A DNA stretch of 64,000 nt. Origin: Eledone cirrhosa. Taxonomy: Eukaryota > Mollusca > Cephalopoda > Octopoda > Eledonidae. The notes beneath the pieces were generated by a model, which worked only from the letters and a program-made list of their open reading frames with translations, did no database searches and was not told where the DNA came from. A program made the position numbers and the translations under genes. Position 1 is the first letter of the stretch. The number at the start of each line of letters is the position of its first letter. Below are positions 14,701-27,400 of this stretch, piece by piece. The stretch is from contig OZ024745.1 of NCBI GenBank assembly GCA_964016885.1, positions 49,077,542 to 49,141,541 of the forward strand. Direction: 5' to 3'.

Positions 14701-17700
14701 GTTCAAGCACTCTAGTGTTACACATCCAATGGTGTATTCTTCCTTCATTTTTTTGTCATTTATTCAATTACAGATTGAAACTTAGAATCTATTGTAATTA
14801 TGATACACTGACCCATAAGTAGTATTAACTAACTAGGACATGTGTTCAAATCCTTGCGTTACAACATCACAGCTTTCAATAGAATTTTTATTATACATTT
14901 AGGTGGAATAGAGATTTTTTAATAATATGTCTTAAGTCATATACAAGGTTAAGTTCAGTGTGCTGTGAATGGAATTGTAAGCTCCTAGATGATTAGATGT
15001 TTTTTTTTCATTTATAAGAAAAACTAAGCATTTAAAATTTCATCTGTGATTTTCATTTGGTTGATTTGTAACAAGTGTTTCTTAATCCATTCATATAGTA
15101 GAGGTTTTTTTTATTATCCCTAAATACTGTTATATACCCAGTTTTTGGTATGGACATGTGATGCGTATGAAGGATGACAGCTGCATAAAAAGGTGCAGAG
15201 CATTAGAAGTCAAGGGAAACTGCGGAGTGGGGAGATCCAAGAAGACCTGGGATGAGGTGATAAAAGCTGACCTTACCCAATTACACCTCTCAAAGGCGAT
15301 GACACACGACCGTGACCTCTGGCGTCATGCAGTAATACAGAGTACCCGACCCCCCATGGGTACAAACTGAAGCATATAGACAATATGCCCTCACACCCTC
15401 CCACTGCAAGGTGGTCGTGGAGGTGCCACGGTAAAAAAGCACCCAGCCCACACTGTAAAGTGGACGTGTAGGCGCCATGGAAAAAGCACCCAGCACTCAC
15501 TGTAAATGAGGTTAGTGTTAGGAAGGGCATCCAGCTGTAGAAATCAAGCCAAAATCAGTTCCTGTATGAGCAAGGCATGGTCAGCCGACCAGACACTGCC
15601 CACAACAGGACAACCCGTCTAACCCATGCTAGCATGGAAGAACGGACGTAAAACGGTGATGATGATGATGATGATGACTGTTAACAGAAATTTGTGACTG
15701 CTTTACACTCACGGTGAATTGGCAGTATCGGTAGAGGGTTGGATTATGCTTTCCAGCATAGTTACGTCCCTTTACGATCTGAGTTCAATTCCCGCTGAGG
15801 TTAACTTTGCCTTTCATCCTTACGGGGTCGAAAAAATAAAGTACCAGTAATGTACTGGGTAATTGCTGGCCTTGTGCCTAAAGTAGAAACAATTATTTTA
15901 ATGATTCCATTTTTCAGCTTCATTCCTCAATGTATTCAGAAATATTACTGGATGGAACAATTATATATACATGGCGTCCCCCCATAATATATACACACTT
16001 CAACAGTATTCTAACAAAGTGTATATACATTTATTGGGACACCCTGTATATTATACATTCATGCCTTTATTCAGCATGCCCACTTATACATTTGTATAAC
16101 ATTCTGGAAACATTGTTAATACGACCATATTTTATCCAATTTCAGTGATGTTGCTATGCAAATTGTCAGTGACAAGAGATGGGAAGAAGCCATGCAAAAT
16201 GAAACACTAAACTTGAAAACAGGATATCGCCAAACCCCAATGAGAAAATTAATCAGAAAAATGCCAGGTGAAAGAGTGGTATTTTTTGTATATAAACCTG
16301 TATTAAAATCTGATACAGTATTACTTTTTACACTTTATTATTGATCTTAAATTCTTAAGGGCGGTGGATTGGCAGTATCGGTAGAGGGTCGGACGCCATG
16401 CTTTCCAGCATAGTTACGTCCCTTTACGATCTGAGTTCAAATCCCGCCGAGGTTGACTTTGCCTTTCATCCTTACGGGGTCGATAAAATAAAAGTACCAG
16501 TAATGCACTGGGTAATTGCTGGCCTTGTGCCTAAAGTAGAAACAATTATTGATCTTAAAACTATTATTACTATTAATATATGGGTTAGAAGAAACTGAGA
16601 ATACCAACATAGAGCATTATAGTATGTCAATATAGCAGCTATAGATAGTATCAGTATAGGGTATTATAATGATGTTAACATAATCATTTAATAGCCATGA
16701 AATGTATGGCCAGTAATGTACATCAAGATATAAGCTTCCAGCTGGCTGAGACTACATAATTGCTTCAATTTCCTGTTGAAGTTATTATATTTATGCCATT
16801 AAGATTTATGCCATTGATAAAAGAAAGAAGGCTATAATATCTGCCTTTTTTAACTTTTTGTCTATTGTAAGTAACACAGATCAATATCCTTGGAAAATGA
16901 TTGATAGTTTTAGTCTTAGCTTCTTCCATGCCTTTTGGTGTATCGAGCAGTAAGTAGTCACTAATGGCTACAATCAGGGGCAGCTTCTTGACGTCTGTGC
17001 CAAGTGATGTTGGCTGCCATCAGGTCTTTTTGGAACGTTTGTCACCAGGTGATCCTGGGGCATACTCGCTTCCATTTGCCTCCAGGTGGAGTCCAGTTCA
17101 TCGCTGTTTTCGAATGTCATTGCCCAGGTGCAGAATATGACCACCTAGGTGGCACTGTTGCAATATAGATAATAAAATTATAAGATTTTCTCAGATTTTC
17201 TCAGATTTTCTAAGAAAGAAAAAATAGCATGTAGCAAAGACTGGTTGAAGATGATATTATTGAAGTATTGGAGGTGAATATAAAGGATCTTTGATATATG
17301 ACAGAAAATTGGCAGAGTTTTAAAGCATAGGTCAAAATGCTTTGTATTTATTCTGGCTCTCTGTGCCAGAAATCAAAGTTTAAATCTTACTGATATTAAT
17401 TTTGTTTTTCATCCTTTTGGGGGGTTGATAAACTAATGTACCAATCCAAGGTGGTGGATTGGTGAAATTGTTAAAGCAATGAACATGATACCTTGTGGTA
17501 TTTGTTGTGGCTCTTTGCATTCTGAATTCAAATCCTGCTGTGACCTGCTTTAGTAGATATAATCTGTTGCCCAAATTAATATTATTAACCCAGTCATGGA
17601 TAAAATGTGGCCCGTTTGGCTTTCTGAATGGCACACCTAATTTCATCTTATGATGAGCCACATCCTATGCAACCCATTGCTTGAAAAAGGTTAGCCATGC

Positions 17701-20700
17701 CTGGTCTAATCCGTGGGTATCTCTCAACTAAATACCAGGGTTTTTTGTCCAGGGTTCTGCTAATCTTTTAAGGTGGATAAAAATATCTGAGAATATATCA
17801 GTAAAGTAACACAATTCTATAACAAGGATATATTGAGGTACAAGAAGAGTAAAGGAGTTTTGATTTGAATAAATATGCATTCAACAAATATGTAGAGAAG
17901 TATAAGCCATTATGATAAGGGATAAATAAAAAATTAAAATGATAGATAACAAAATATGAATTGGTAATACTAAATCTAGTTAGAAATCTGCTATATACTT
18001 GGTTTAATTTATGTGTAAACCTATATTTTTATACAGAAGTTGCAGAGAAAGTACTTAACCAATGTATTTCCACATCTAATAGTCCAGACAGTCATGACTA
18101 TTCTATAACTTTCACATATAAATATTTGGATGACACCTATACTGACTGGTCAGCTAGTAAGGGCAGTGATCAAGCTTCAACGTCAGGTATGTACCATATA
18201 CAATTAAAAATTAAGATTTTGATATATATATCTCCATGTAATTTGAATTAATGAAACCCATAAAAAATAAAGATATATCATTATTTTGGCCCTTTATGGT
18301 CTGAGTTCAAATCCTGCCGAGGTTAACTTTGCCTTTCATCCTTACGGGGTTGATAAAATAAAGTACCAGTGGAATAATTGCTGGCCTTGTGCCAAAAGTA
18401 GAAACAATTATTTTATATAGAAATGACTTCTACAGGATTAGAATTGTTTCATTCGTATGAAACAGTTCTAGTTTTGTAGAAGTAATTTTTATATAAAATA
18501 TTGATATATATATATATTCTTTATACCATTGTATTGAGTGCCTTTTTCAGCTATTGTCATTTCCTGATCCCCAGCAGGAATGCACCACCCTTATATATAT
18601 ATAAAAAGCACCCAGTTCACATTGTATAGAGGTCATGTTGGTGTCATGACAAAAAGCACTCTGACTACCTACCAGTCCAGTTGATCTCGCTTCCTCTCTT
18701 GCTTATTAATACTTGTTCCCATCAACTTGTATTAAGTTATTCCATTCCTTCCTAAGGTTACTAACCACACTTATGTGTGTGGCTTTGATTGTAAATTTTT
18801 ACCATCCCATATCGGTATGTTGATATTTCTTCTTGTTTTGTTTTTTTTCCTCCAACGTTTGTTGTTGACTTCCCGAAGAGCTATCGAGGAATAGTTATTG
18901 ATGCAATGTGGTGAATAGTCCTATCTTTAATGCATTCGAAACTAAAATGATCCACAGAAGACAGCCGATGAGTGGGAATTGTCTTTGAGTTTGTTTCTTA
19001 TAAGTTTTCTGTTCCCTTTTCTCCCATTTGTTTTTTGAATAATATTTCCTAGTATCCACACAGCCCTATTTTCAAATCAACTATATATATATATATATAT
19101 ATATATTTTATTTTTCATTCTTACAGGTGGTTTCTATCATTGTTTATTGGTTTCTATATATTGTGGGAGTATTGTTAAGAGGTGTATGCTTGTTCAAAAG
19201 GCGTACAACTGCATTTTAGATGTCAAAATATTAAAATTTCACACGTGCATAGTTTCTGTTTACCAAATCTCACTCACAAGGTATTGGTCAACCAGAGACT
19301 ATGATAGAAGGCATTTGCCCAAAGTAGTACACACTAATATTAAACTCTGAACCGTGTAGCTTAGAAGTGAACATCTTAACCATACAGCCATGCTAGCACC
19401 CATTTTCATTGTTGCGTTTCTCATCTTATTAATTTGTTATTCAGGTTTAACATATGATCATGACTTTAAAGTGACACCAGAAGCAATTCCTTACACAAAA
19501 AATATGTCTATGTTGAAAAAGAACCATCCTTTGAACATAATGGTAAACATTTAACTCTTCATTTTAACAATATTTATTTCCTCTGTTCTAGTAAATCATG
19601 TTCGAGAAACAGATGTATCTTTTCAAGGACGTCATTGGCTCTGGCATTTTCAAGTTCTTTCATTATTTATCATTTAATGACTGTTTTCCCTGCTAGTTGA
19701 ATGGATTTTCACAGACCATGTCTGTACTGAAGTGGGGCCACTGACTTCCCAGACAGGCCGGGGCTTTGTATTCCCCTTATATATGGTTCTGCATTCTACC
19801 AAGTACATTTTATTGTGAGACCAGCACTAGAGAGGTTGTCGTGTCCTTGACAGAACTGGAGGGTTCTCCCAACTGTTTGTTTGGCAAGTTTTCTATGGCT
19901 GGATTCCTTCCTATTTGTCTATATATTTCTTTAGCTCAACTTGAATACCCCTGTATGTTACAAGAGGTGATTCAAAGAGTCAGCACTAGAAAGAACATCT
20001 GTCAGTAAAACATTGCCTTAAAAAGAACCCAGTGATGCATATTAAGCTTGTCATAGTGCTGACAAGACTAACCCTTACTTGTGCAGAAGAAATGGCCTTA
20101 AAACACATTTAATGAAAATCAACTTGTATCATTTTATGAGTTGTGTGAATGCAACAATTCTGAGTGAATCAATATTCCAAACAAATTGATGTTTTTCAGT
20201 ATCTCTAAAGCCATTTCTACAAAATATAGTGAATTCATATGATTGCCTTTATTTTAGGTTTATTTATACCTAAAATAAATTTTTGGTCTTGAAGGATGTG
20301 CAAAGGCCATGGACACAGACCCTTCCTTCTGACAAATAACTATTAAAAATTAAGTTTTTTATTCAAGCATGTGTTTTTAAGACTACATTATACAACATCT
20401 CCTTCACCTTGAGGGAGCCATTTCTAGTAGCTTGTGTGGCAATGTAAAAGCTCCTTCATTGGTTCATTGTAGTGTACCATAGCCTTCTATATATATATAT
20501 ATGGACTCATAACTTTTGATGGAATCTTAGGGGTGAACATAGTCAATTTCTTCCAGAGAAAGAGAGAGAGAGAAAGAGAGTGGAAGTGAGAAAGATAATA
20601 GAGAAGGAATCAATCTCACTATGTTGTCTATCCAACTCACCAATATAATGGTTTAAAACATTTTTTTATTCCCATTTAGGCCGAGAATAATCAAGAAATC

Positions 20701-23700
20701 TTACTATCTCATCCTGTTGTTAAACAACTCTTGAGCTATAAATGGTCTTCATTTGGTGCACCTTTATATTATGTGAATCTCTTCATCTATTTGATCTTTC
20801 TCGTCTTTTTTACTGGCTACATTTTACAAGCAAAGCCACCTGAACCGTAAGTGTCTCGTCATGTTATTATTTTGTCATTGCATTTAAAGTTAGATAAAAA
20901 AAAACGTCAGGCAATCAGGTTGTTGTTGATGCTGCATTTTCTTTTTTAATATTTAGTCAGCGAAGGGCAGTGGGTTGGCAGTATTGGTAGAACGTCAGAC
21001 AACATGCTTTGTAGCATAGAGTTACAACCCTTTACGTTCTAAGTTCCAATCCTTCCAAGGTTAGCTATGCCTTTCATCCTTATGGGGTCAATAAAATAAA
21101 GTACCAGTAATGTAATGGAGTCTTTAATCGATTTTCCCCTCCTCCAGAATTGTTGGCCTTGTGCCTAAATCAGAAACCAAGATTTAGTCATCAGAGAGTG
21201 AAGGGTAGTGCCATAACCTTTTTCAGCACCTTTGACACATACAGGAAGGAGGAATGTGTTATACTTTACTATTTAAAAAAATATATATATGCTGTGTGCA
21301 TCCTGGCTTTTAAGAATAGATACAGTGTCCCTGTGTACCATAAGAGGTGACTAGAATGGTTGGTGTCAGGAGGGACATCTGGTTTTAAAACTTTGTCTCA
21401 AAACATTCTGTCCAACCCATGACAACATGGAAAATAGGACATAAGCTGTTGATATATCTGAAACTACATTGGGAAATGTAATATTAGAAACATAATGCCG
21501 GGAAAAACATACAATGGTCAAAGATGGAACAGCTTTGGATATAAGTTTGTTCAGTAAGGACTGACTTGGGGACAGTTGTTCAGTGACAATAAATTACCAT
21601 ACACCGTCCATTCTCAAATGAGAATATTTTAACTCAGTATTATAAACCAGAACATTATGTATCTATCTTATCTGTTTCTGCAGTCAGGATAAATTATGGT
21701 AGTGTTTTTTTATTTTTTTTTATTTTGAGTTTCTTTAAATTCTTTGTTACCATATTTCTTACAAAAAATACGGTCTATGATTTTCAAACAATTTTGAAAA
21801 TAATCAAGAATTTGACAGGATTTAGTAATGTAATCAACTTTTTCAATACTTAGCTAGTGTTTGGAGCTTAATCTGGCAAAGGGTCTTACATAAAAATTTG
21901 AAGGAAGGTTTTCAGATAAATATAAACACTTTAAATAAAACATTTAAAAAAAAAATCAAACATTTTTTTTAAAATCATAGAATGAGGGGTCGATTCAAAG
22001 GGGGGGGGGGGTACCAAAAGATTTAATTCTCTTTCATTGAAGAATGTTCAGTGAAAATTAGAATGAATAAATCTTGAAAATGTTACTATTTCAGTGGAGC
22101 TGTCTACTATGATTCACAGAACAACTGCATTGCTACTGAGATGAATTCGGGCTTCTTTATCAACTATGGGAAATATGTGGTCATTGTTCTTAGTGTACTT
22201 ATGTTATTACGAGAGGTGAGAACATAGGCAAAAAGCCTTATTTCATAATATTGAAGCTTTTCTACTTACGTCATTTAATAGTGTTTAAAGATGTTCTAGA
22301 TCATCACCACCACACTACTACCATCACCACCACCACCACCACCAACACCACTGTCACCACCAACACCACTACCACTATCACCCCAACCACCACCATCACC
22401 ATGACATCAACCACCGGCACCACTATCACTATCACCCCAACCACCACCATCATCACATCACCACAAATATGATTGAAATAGTTTATGTTCAGATTTGCCA
22501 ATAATTTATGATGTGTATTGAACCAATTCTTTTTTATGTCACTTCATATTTTTTTTTAATATGCATATACATATTTGTTAGGTTTTCAATAACACAAACA
22601 CACCATGATTCAGAAAAAAGGCATATATGGACCCATATATGCCTTTATACATTTAACCCTTTAGCATTTAAACTGGCCATATTCGGCCAGAATTCTCTCA
22701 CCTCTTTCAAACCAGCTGTAACCAGCTGCTCATACTGATGTTAAGGTATTGTTCTCAAAATAAATAACATCAAAATCTCATAGATTCAATATTATGTGAG
22801 ATAATTATGTGAGGTAAAGTGTTTACAATGAAAATATAATAATAAATATAGAGTAATGTAAATGTTAAATGGTTAAGATATTATTTTAAAAAAGGTTTTT
22901 ATTTTCTTACTGTTTAATATTTCCAATTTTATATTTCAGATCTTCCAGTTAACTCAAGCTGGGCTTGGCTATTTGACCTATATAAATCTTCTAGAATGGG
23001 TCACCTACATCTTTGCTATTCTTTTTGTCCTTGGCTTTAGTGAATGTCAACAGAAAATAGTTTATATTGAGGTAAGACAGATTGGAGTAAATTATCTAGT
23101 AGTCTATTTTAAAGCTGTCACACTGAAACTGCAGCGGTTTCATTTATTTTGTTCTTTTATATTCAGTTTTCTATCCCAGCAAGAGGAGAGTATTTTCCCT
23201 TCTTGTTGCAAGTTTGAACTTTTGGATATTATTATCAGAATTATTTTACAAATAGATGCCTTCCTTACTGCCTACCATGGTGTACTCATAAAATGGAGTT
23301 TATAAACTACTAAGATAGTTTGCTGGAATTGATAAGTTCTATTGCCCAGAGTACTTTACAAATATTACAAGTAGTTGTAGGGAAAATATAATAGTAAGAA
23401 TACAGGTGCAGGTAAAGGGAGCTGTTACTTTACCTTTTTTATTGGCAACAATAGATTTGTGTGTGTGTGTGTGAAGCACATATGCTGTTTGCTAATGAGA
23501 TATGGGCATTGAATATTGACTACCTGCAAAGGATAGGAAGAAAGGTGATGAGTTTAGTCGATTGGATATGAAATGTTAATCAATGTAAAACTTGGAACAC
23601 AAAAGTGCTGAGAGAATGACTGAGTATTAGCAGAAGAGATGCTTGCACTAGTTGAAATATATGATAAGTAAATAATTGTTTCTACTATTGGCACAAGGCC

Positions 23701-24438
23701 AGCAATTACCCAGTACATTACTGGCACTTTATTTTATCGACCCCGTAAGGATGAAAGGCAAAGTTAACCTTGGCGGGATTTGAACTCAGAATGGCGTCAA
23801 AGCATGTGCTTGATAAAAACATGTATGTTTAATTTGAAGGATTCTCATAGCAGAGGAATACTGAGGAAGACATAGGAAGAAGTGAAGGTGGCAGATCTCA
23901 GACTTTTGGAACATACATGCAAGGCTTTTAAGAGAAATTTTGCAGGATAGAGCAAAGCTTCTTTTTGACTCAGTGGAGGATAGTCCTTTCAAAATTCAAA
24001 GATGCTGAATTTTTTTTTCTTGAGCGGTATGTCAGATGTTCACATAGCCCTCCTTGTCTCTATATGTCCCAGCCTTATTTACTAGTTAAATCCACCTCTT
24101 ATAGACACTACTTACACTGATATGGTATTATGCAGCCCTGTCTAGCCCATGCCAGTATCCACAATTGGATGGAACATCAAAATGATAATGCTGGTGTTTC
24201 ATGTTTAGCCATAATTTTATATCTTTTATATTTTTCTCATAATTTACATTGTAATTTCTATATATCAAGACTTCTGGTGCTAAGGGGATCTGGAGGCTTA
24301 AGCCCCTCCAATAATTTGTTTCAATATAATTGTGCTTTGGTTTTTTCTACACTGATTTCCTATTGATTCTAAATATGTTAGTATAATCATGTTTTTAATT
24401 TCTTCCTTAGACTTGTATTGGTGATAAAATGTGTGAGC

Positions 24439-24472
<34 letters not shown>

Positions 24473-27400
24473 CTCTACTTTTGGCACGAGGCCAGCAATT
24501 ACCTAGTGCATTACTGGTACTTTATTTTATCAACCCTGTAAGAATGAAAGGCAAAGTTAACCTCGACCGTAAAGGGACGTAACTATGCTGGAAAGCATGG
24601 CGTCCGACCCTCTACTGATATTGCCAATTCACCGCAATAATAATAACAATACACATGTACAGTATATATACTTAAACTCCACCCCCAATCCCCAAAGTAA
24701 CAGAAACTTTGTATATTATTTGTCACTTAAATGGTGGTGGATTGGTAGAGTCATTAGAGCATCAGACAAATGCTTAGCGGTATTTATTCTGGCTCTTTAC
24801 TTTCTGAGTTCAAATTCCACAGAGGTCAACTTTGCCTTTCATCCTTCTGAGATTGATAGAATAAAGACCCAGTTAAGTACTGTGTTTGATATATTTGATT
24901 TCCCCTTTCCTTAACTTGCTGGCCTTGTGCCAGTTCTCACTTAAATCATGTAAAATGACTATTTTATTTGTTTTTTTATTTATTTTCTTTATTTAAAGGA
25001 ATGGCAGTGGCATGTTGGATCACTAGGAATATTTTTAGCATGGATTGACTTGGTGCTCTACGTACAGAAAGTACCTCGTTTTGGTATCTATGTTGTTATG
25101 TTTACAGATATTCTGTATACATTTATACAGTTTGCTGTTGTCTTTGCACTCTTCATTGTTGCATTTGCATTTGGATTTTTTGCCTTGTTGCGTCAACGAG
25201 TAAGTCTAGTAATTTTTCACTTTACATCTTTTGTTTATACATTCAATCACCTGACCTATACATTTTGTCTTCATTGACATTTGTATCATAAATTCATTGC
25301 AGTACAGTAAATAATTAATCTCTAATTTCACTGCATGGTGACTACCTAATGTGGCAATATATTGTTGGTAAATTCTGAATTCAAATTCAATTTATGGATA
25401 TGTATATATGTAAATCCAACCATAAACAGTCGATTGACCTCATTTGCTTAATGAGTGGATCTCGTCAAATCGGACTGAGGAAACAATATTTCCATTGATC
25501 TTTCTAATTGCTAATACTATCTACCAGTCACAAATCCAGGCAGAAGGAGCAATGTGAAATAAAGTATATTTCAATGTAAAGTTATGTTGGTGCCACAACA
25601 TCCAGGCCGAAACAAATGAGACAGTGTAGGTGTCACGACAAAGAAACACACAGTCCACGCTGTAATGTGGCCGTGTAGGCAACACGGTAAAAACCTCCCA
25701 GCCCCACACTGTAAATGTGGTTGGTGTTAGGAAGGGCATCCAGCTGTAGAAAACCCGCCAGACAGTCCACGCTGTAATGTGGCCGTGTAGGCAACACGGT
25801 AAAAACCTCCCAGCCCCACACTGTAAATGTGGTTGGTGTTAGGAAGGGCATCCAGCTGTAGAAAACCCGCCAGACAGTCCACGCTGTAATGTGGCCGTGT
25901 AGGCAACACGGTAAAAACCTCCCAGCCCCACACTGTAAATGTGGTTGGTGTTAGGAAGGGCATCCAGCTGTAGAAAACCCGCCAGACAGTCCACGCTGTA
26001 ATGTGGCCGTGTAGGCAACACGGTAAAAACCTCCCAGCCCCACACTGTAAATGTGGTTGGTGTTAGGAAGGGCATCCAGCTGTAGAAAACCCGCCAGACA
26101 GTCCACGCTGTAATGTGGCCGTGTAGGCAACACGGTAAAAACCTCCCAGCCCCACACTGTAAATGTGGTTGGTGTTAGGAAGGGCATCCAGCTGTAGAAA
26201 ACCCGCCAGACAGTCCACGCTGTAATGTGGCCGTGTAGGCAACACGGTAAAAACCTCCCAGCCCCACACTGTAAATGTGGTTGGTGTTAGGAAGGGCATC
26301 CAGCTGTAGAAAACCCGCCAGACAGTCCACGCTGTAATGTGGCCGTGTAGGCAACACGGTAAAAACCTCCCAGCCCCACACTGTAAATGTCGTTGGTGTT
26401 AGGAAGGGCATCCAGCTGTAGAAAACCCGCCAGACAGTCCACGCTGTAATGTGGCCGTGTAGGCAACACGGTAAAAACCTCCCAGCCCCACACTGTAAAT
26501 GTGGTTGGTGTTAGGAAGTGCATCCAGCTGTAGAAAACCCGCCAGACAGTCCACGCTGTAATGTGGCCGTGTAGGCAACACGGTAAAAACCTCCCAGCCC
26601 CACACTGTAAATGTCGTTGGTGTTAGGAAGGGCATCCAGCTGTAGAAAACCCGCCAGACAGTCCACGCTGTAATGTGGCCGTGTAGGCAACACGGTAAAA
26701 ACCTCCCAGCCCCACACTGTAAATGTGGTTGGTGTTAGGAAGTGCATCCAGCTGTAGAAAACCCGCCAGACAGTCCACGCTGTAATGTGGCCGTGTAGGC
26801 AACACGGTAAAAACCTCCCAGCCCCACACTGTAAATGTGGTTGGTGTTAGGAAGGGCATCCAGCTGTAGAAAACCCGCCAGACAGTCCACGCTGTAATGT
26901 GGCCGTGTAGGCAACACGGTAAAAACCTCCCAGCCCCACACTGTAAATGTGGTTGGTGTTAGGAAGGGCATCCAGCTGTAGAAAACCCGCCAGACAGTCC
27001 ACGCTGTAATGTGGCCGTGTAGGCAACACGGTAAAAACCTCCCAGCCCCACACTGTAAATGTGGTTGGTGTTAGGAAGGGCATCCAGCTGTAGAAAACCC
27101 GCCAGACAGTCCACGCTGTAATGTGGCCGTGTAGGCAACACGGTAAAAACCTCCCAGCCCCACACTGTAAATGTGGTTGGTGTTAGGAAGGGCATCCAGC
27201 TGTAGAAAACCCGCCAGACAGTCCACGCTGTAATGTGGCCGTGTAGGCAACACGGTAAAAACCTCCCAGCCCCACACTGTAAATGTGGTTGGTGTTAGGA
27301 AGTGCATCCAGCTGTAGAAAACCCGCCAGACAGTCCACGCTGTAATGTGGCCGTGTAGGCAACACGGTAAAAACCTCCCAGCCCCACACTGTAAATGTGG

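Noticed and set aside
16361..16550. Genuine tRNA gene suggested by A- and B-box-like motifs
   Set aside because: No cloverleaf with a proper acceptor stem and anticodon arm can be drawn, and many copies share the same non-tRNA body and 3' end, so it is a tRNA-derived SINE.
22251..22501. His/Thr-rich and Val-rich open frames near 22.3 kb
   Set aside because: They are translations of the ACC/ATC microsatellite.
24411..24450. Possible extra TRPA1 exon TCIGDKMCE between exons r and s
   Set aside because: The acceptor looks good, but no donor keeps the phase (available GTs give 10 or 20 nt), and exons r and s join directly in phase 0 to give a normal S3-S4 loop.
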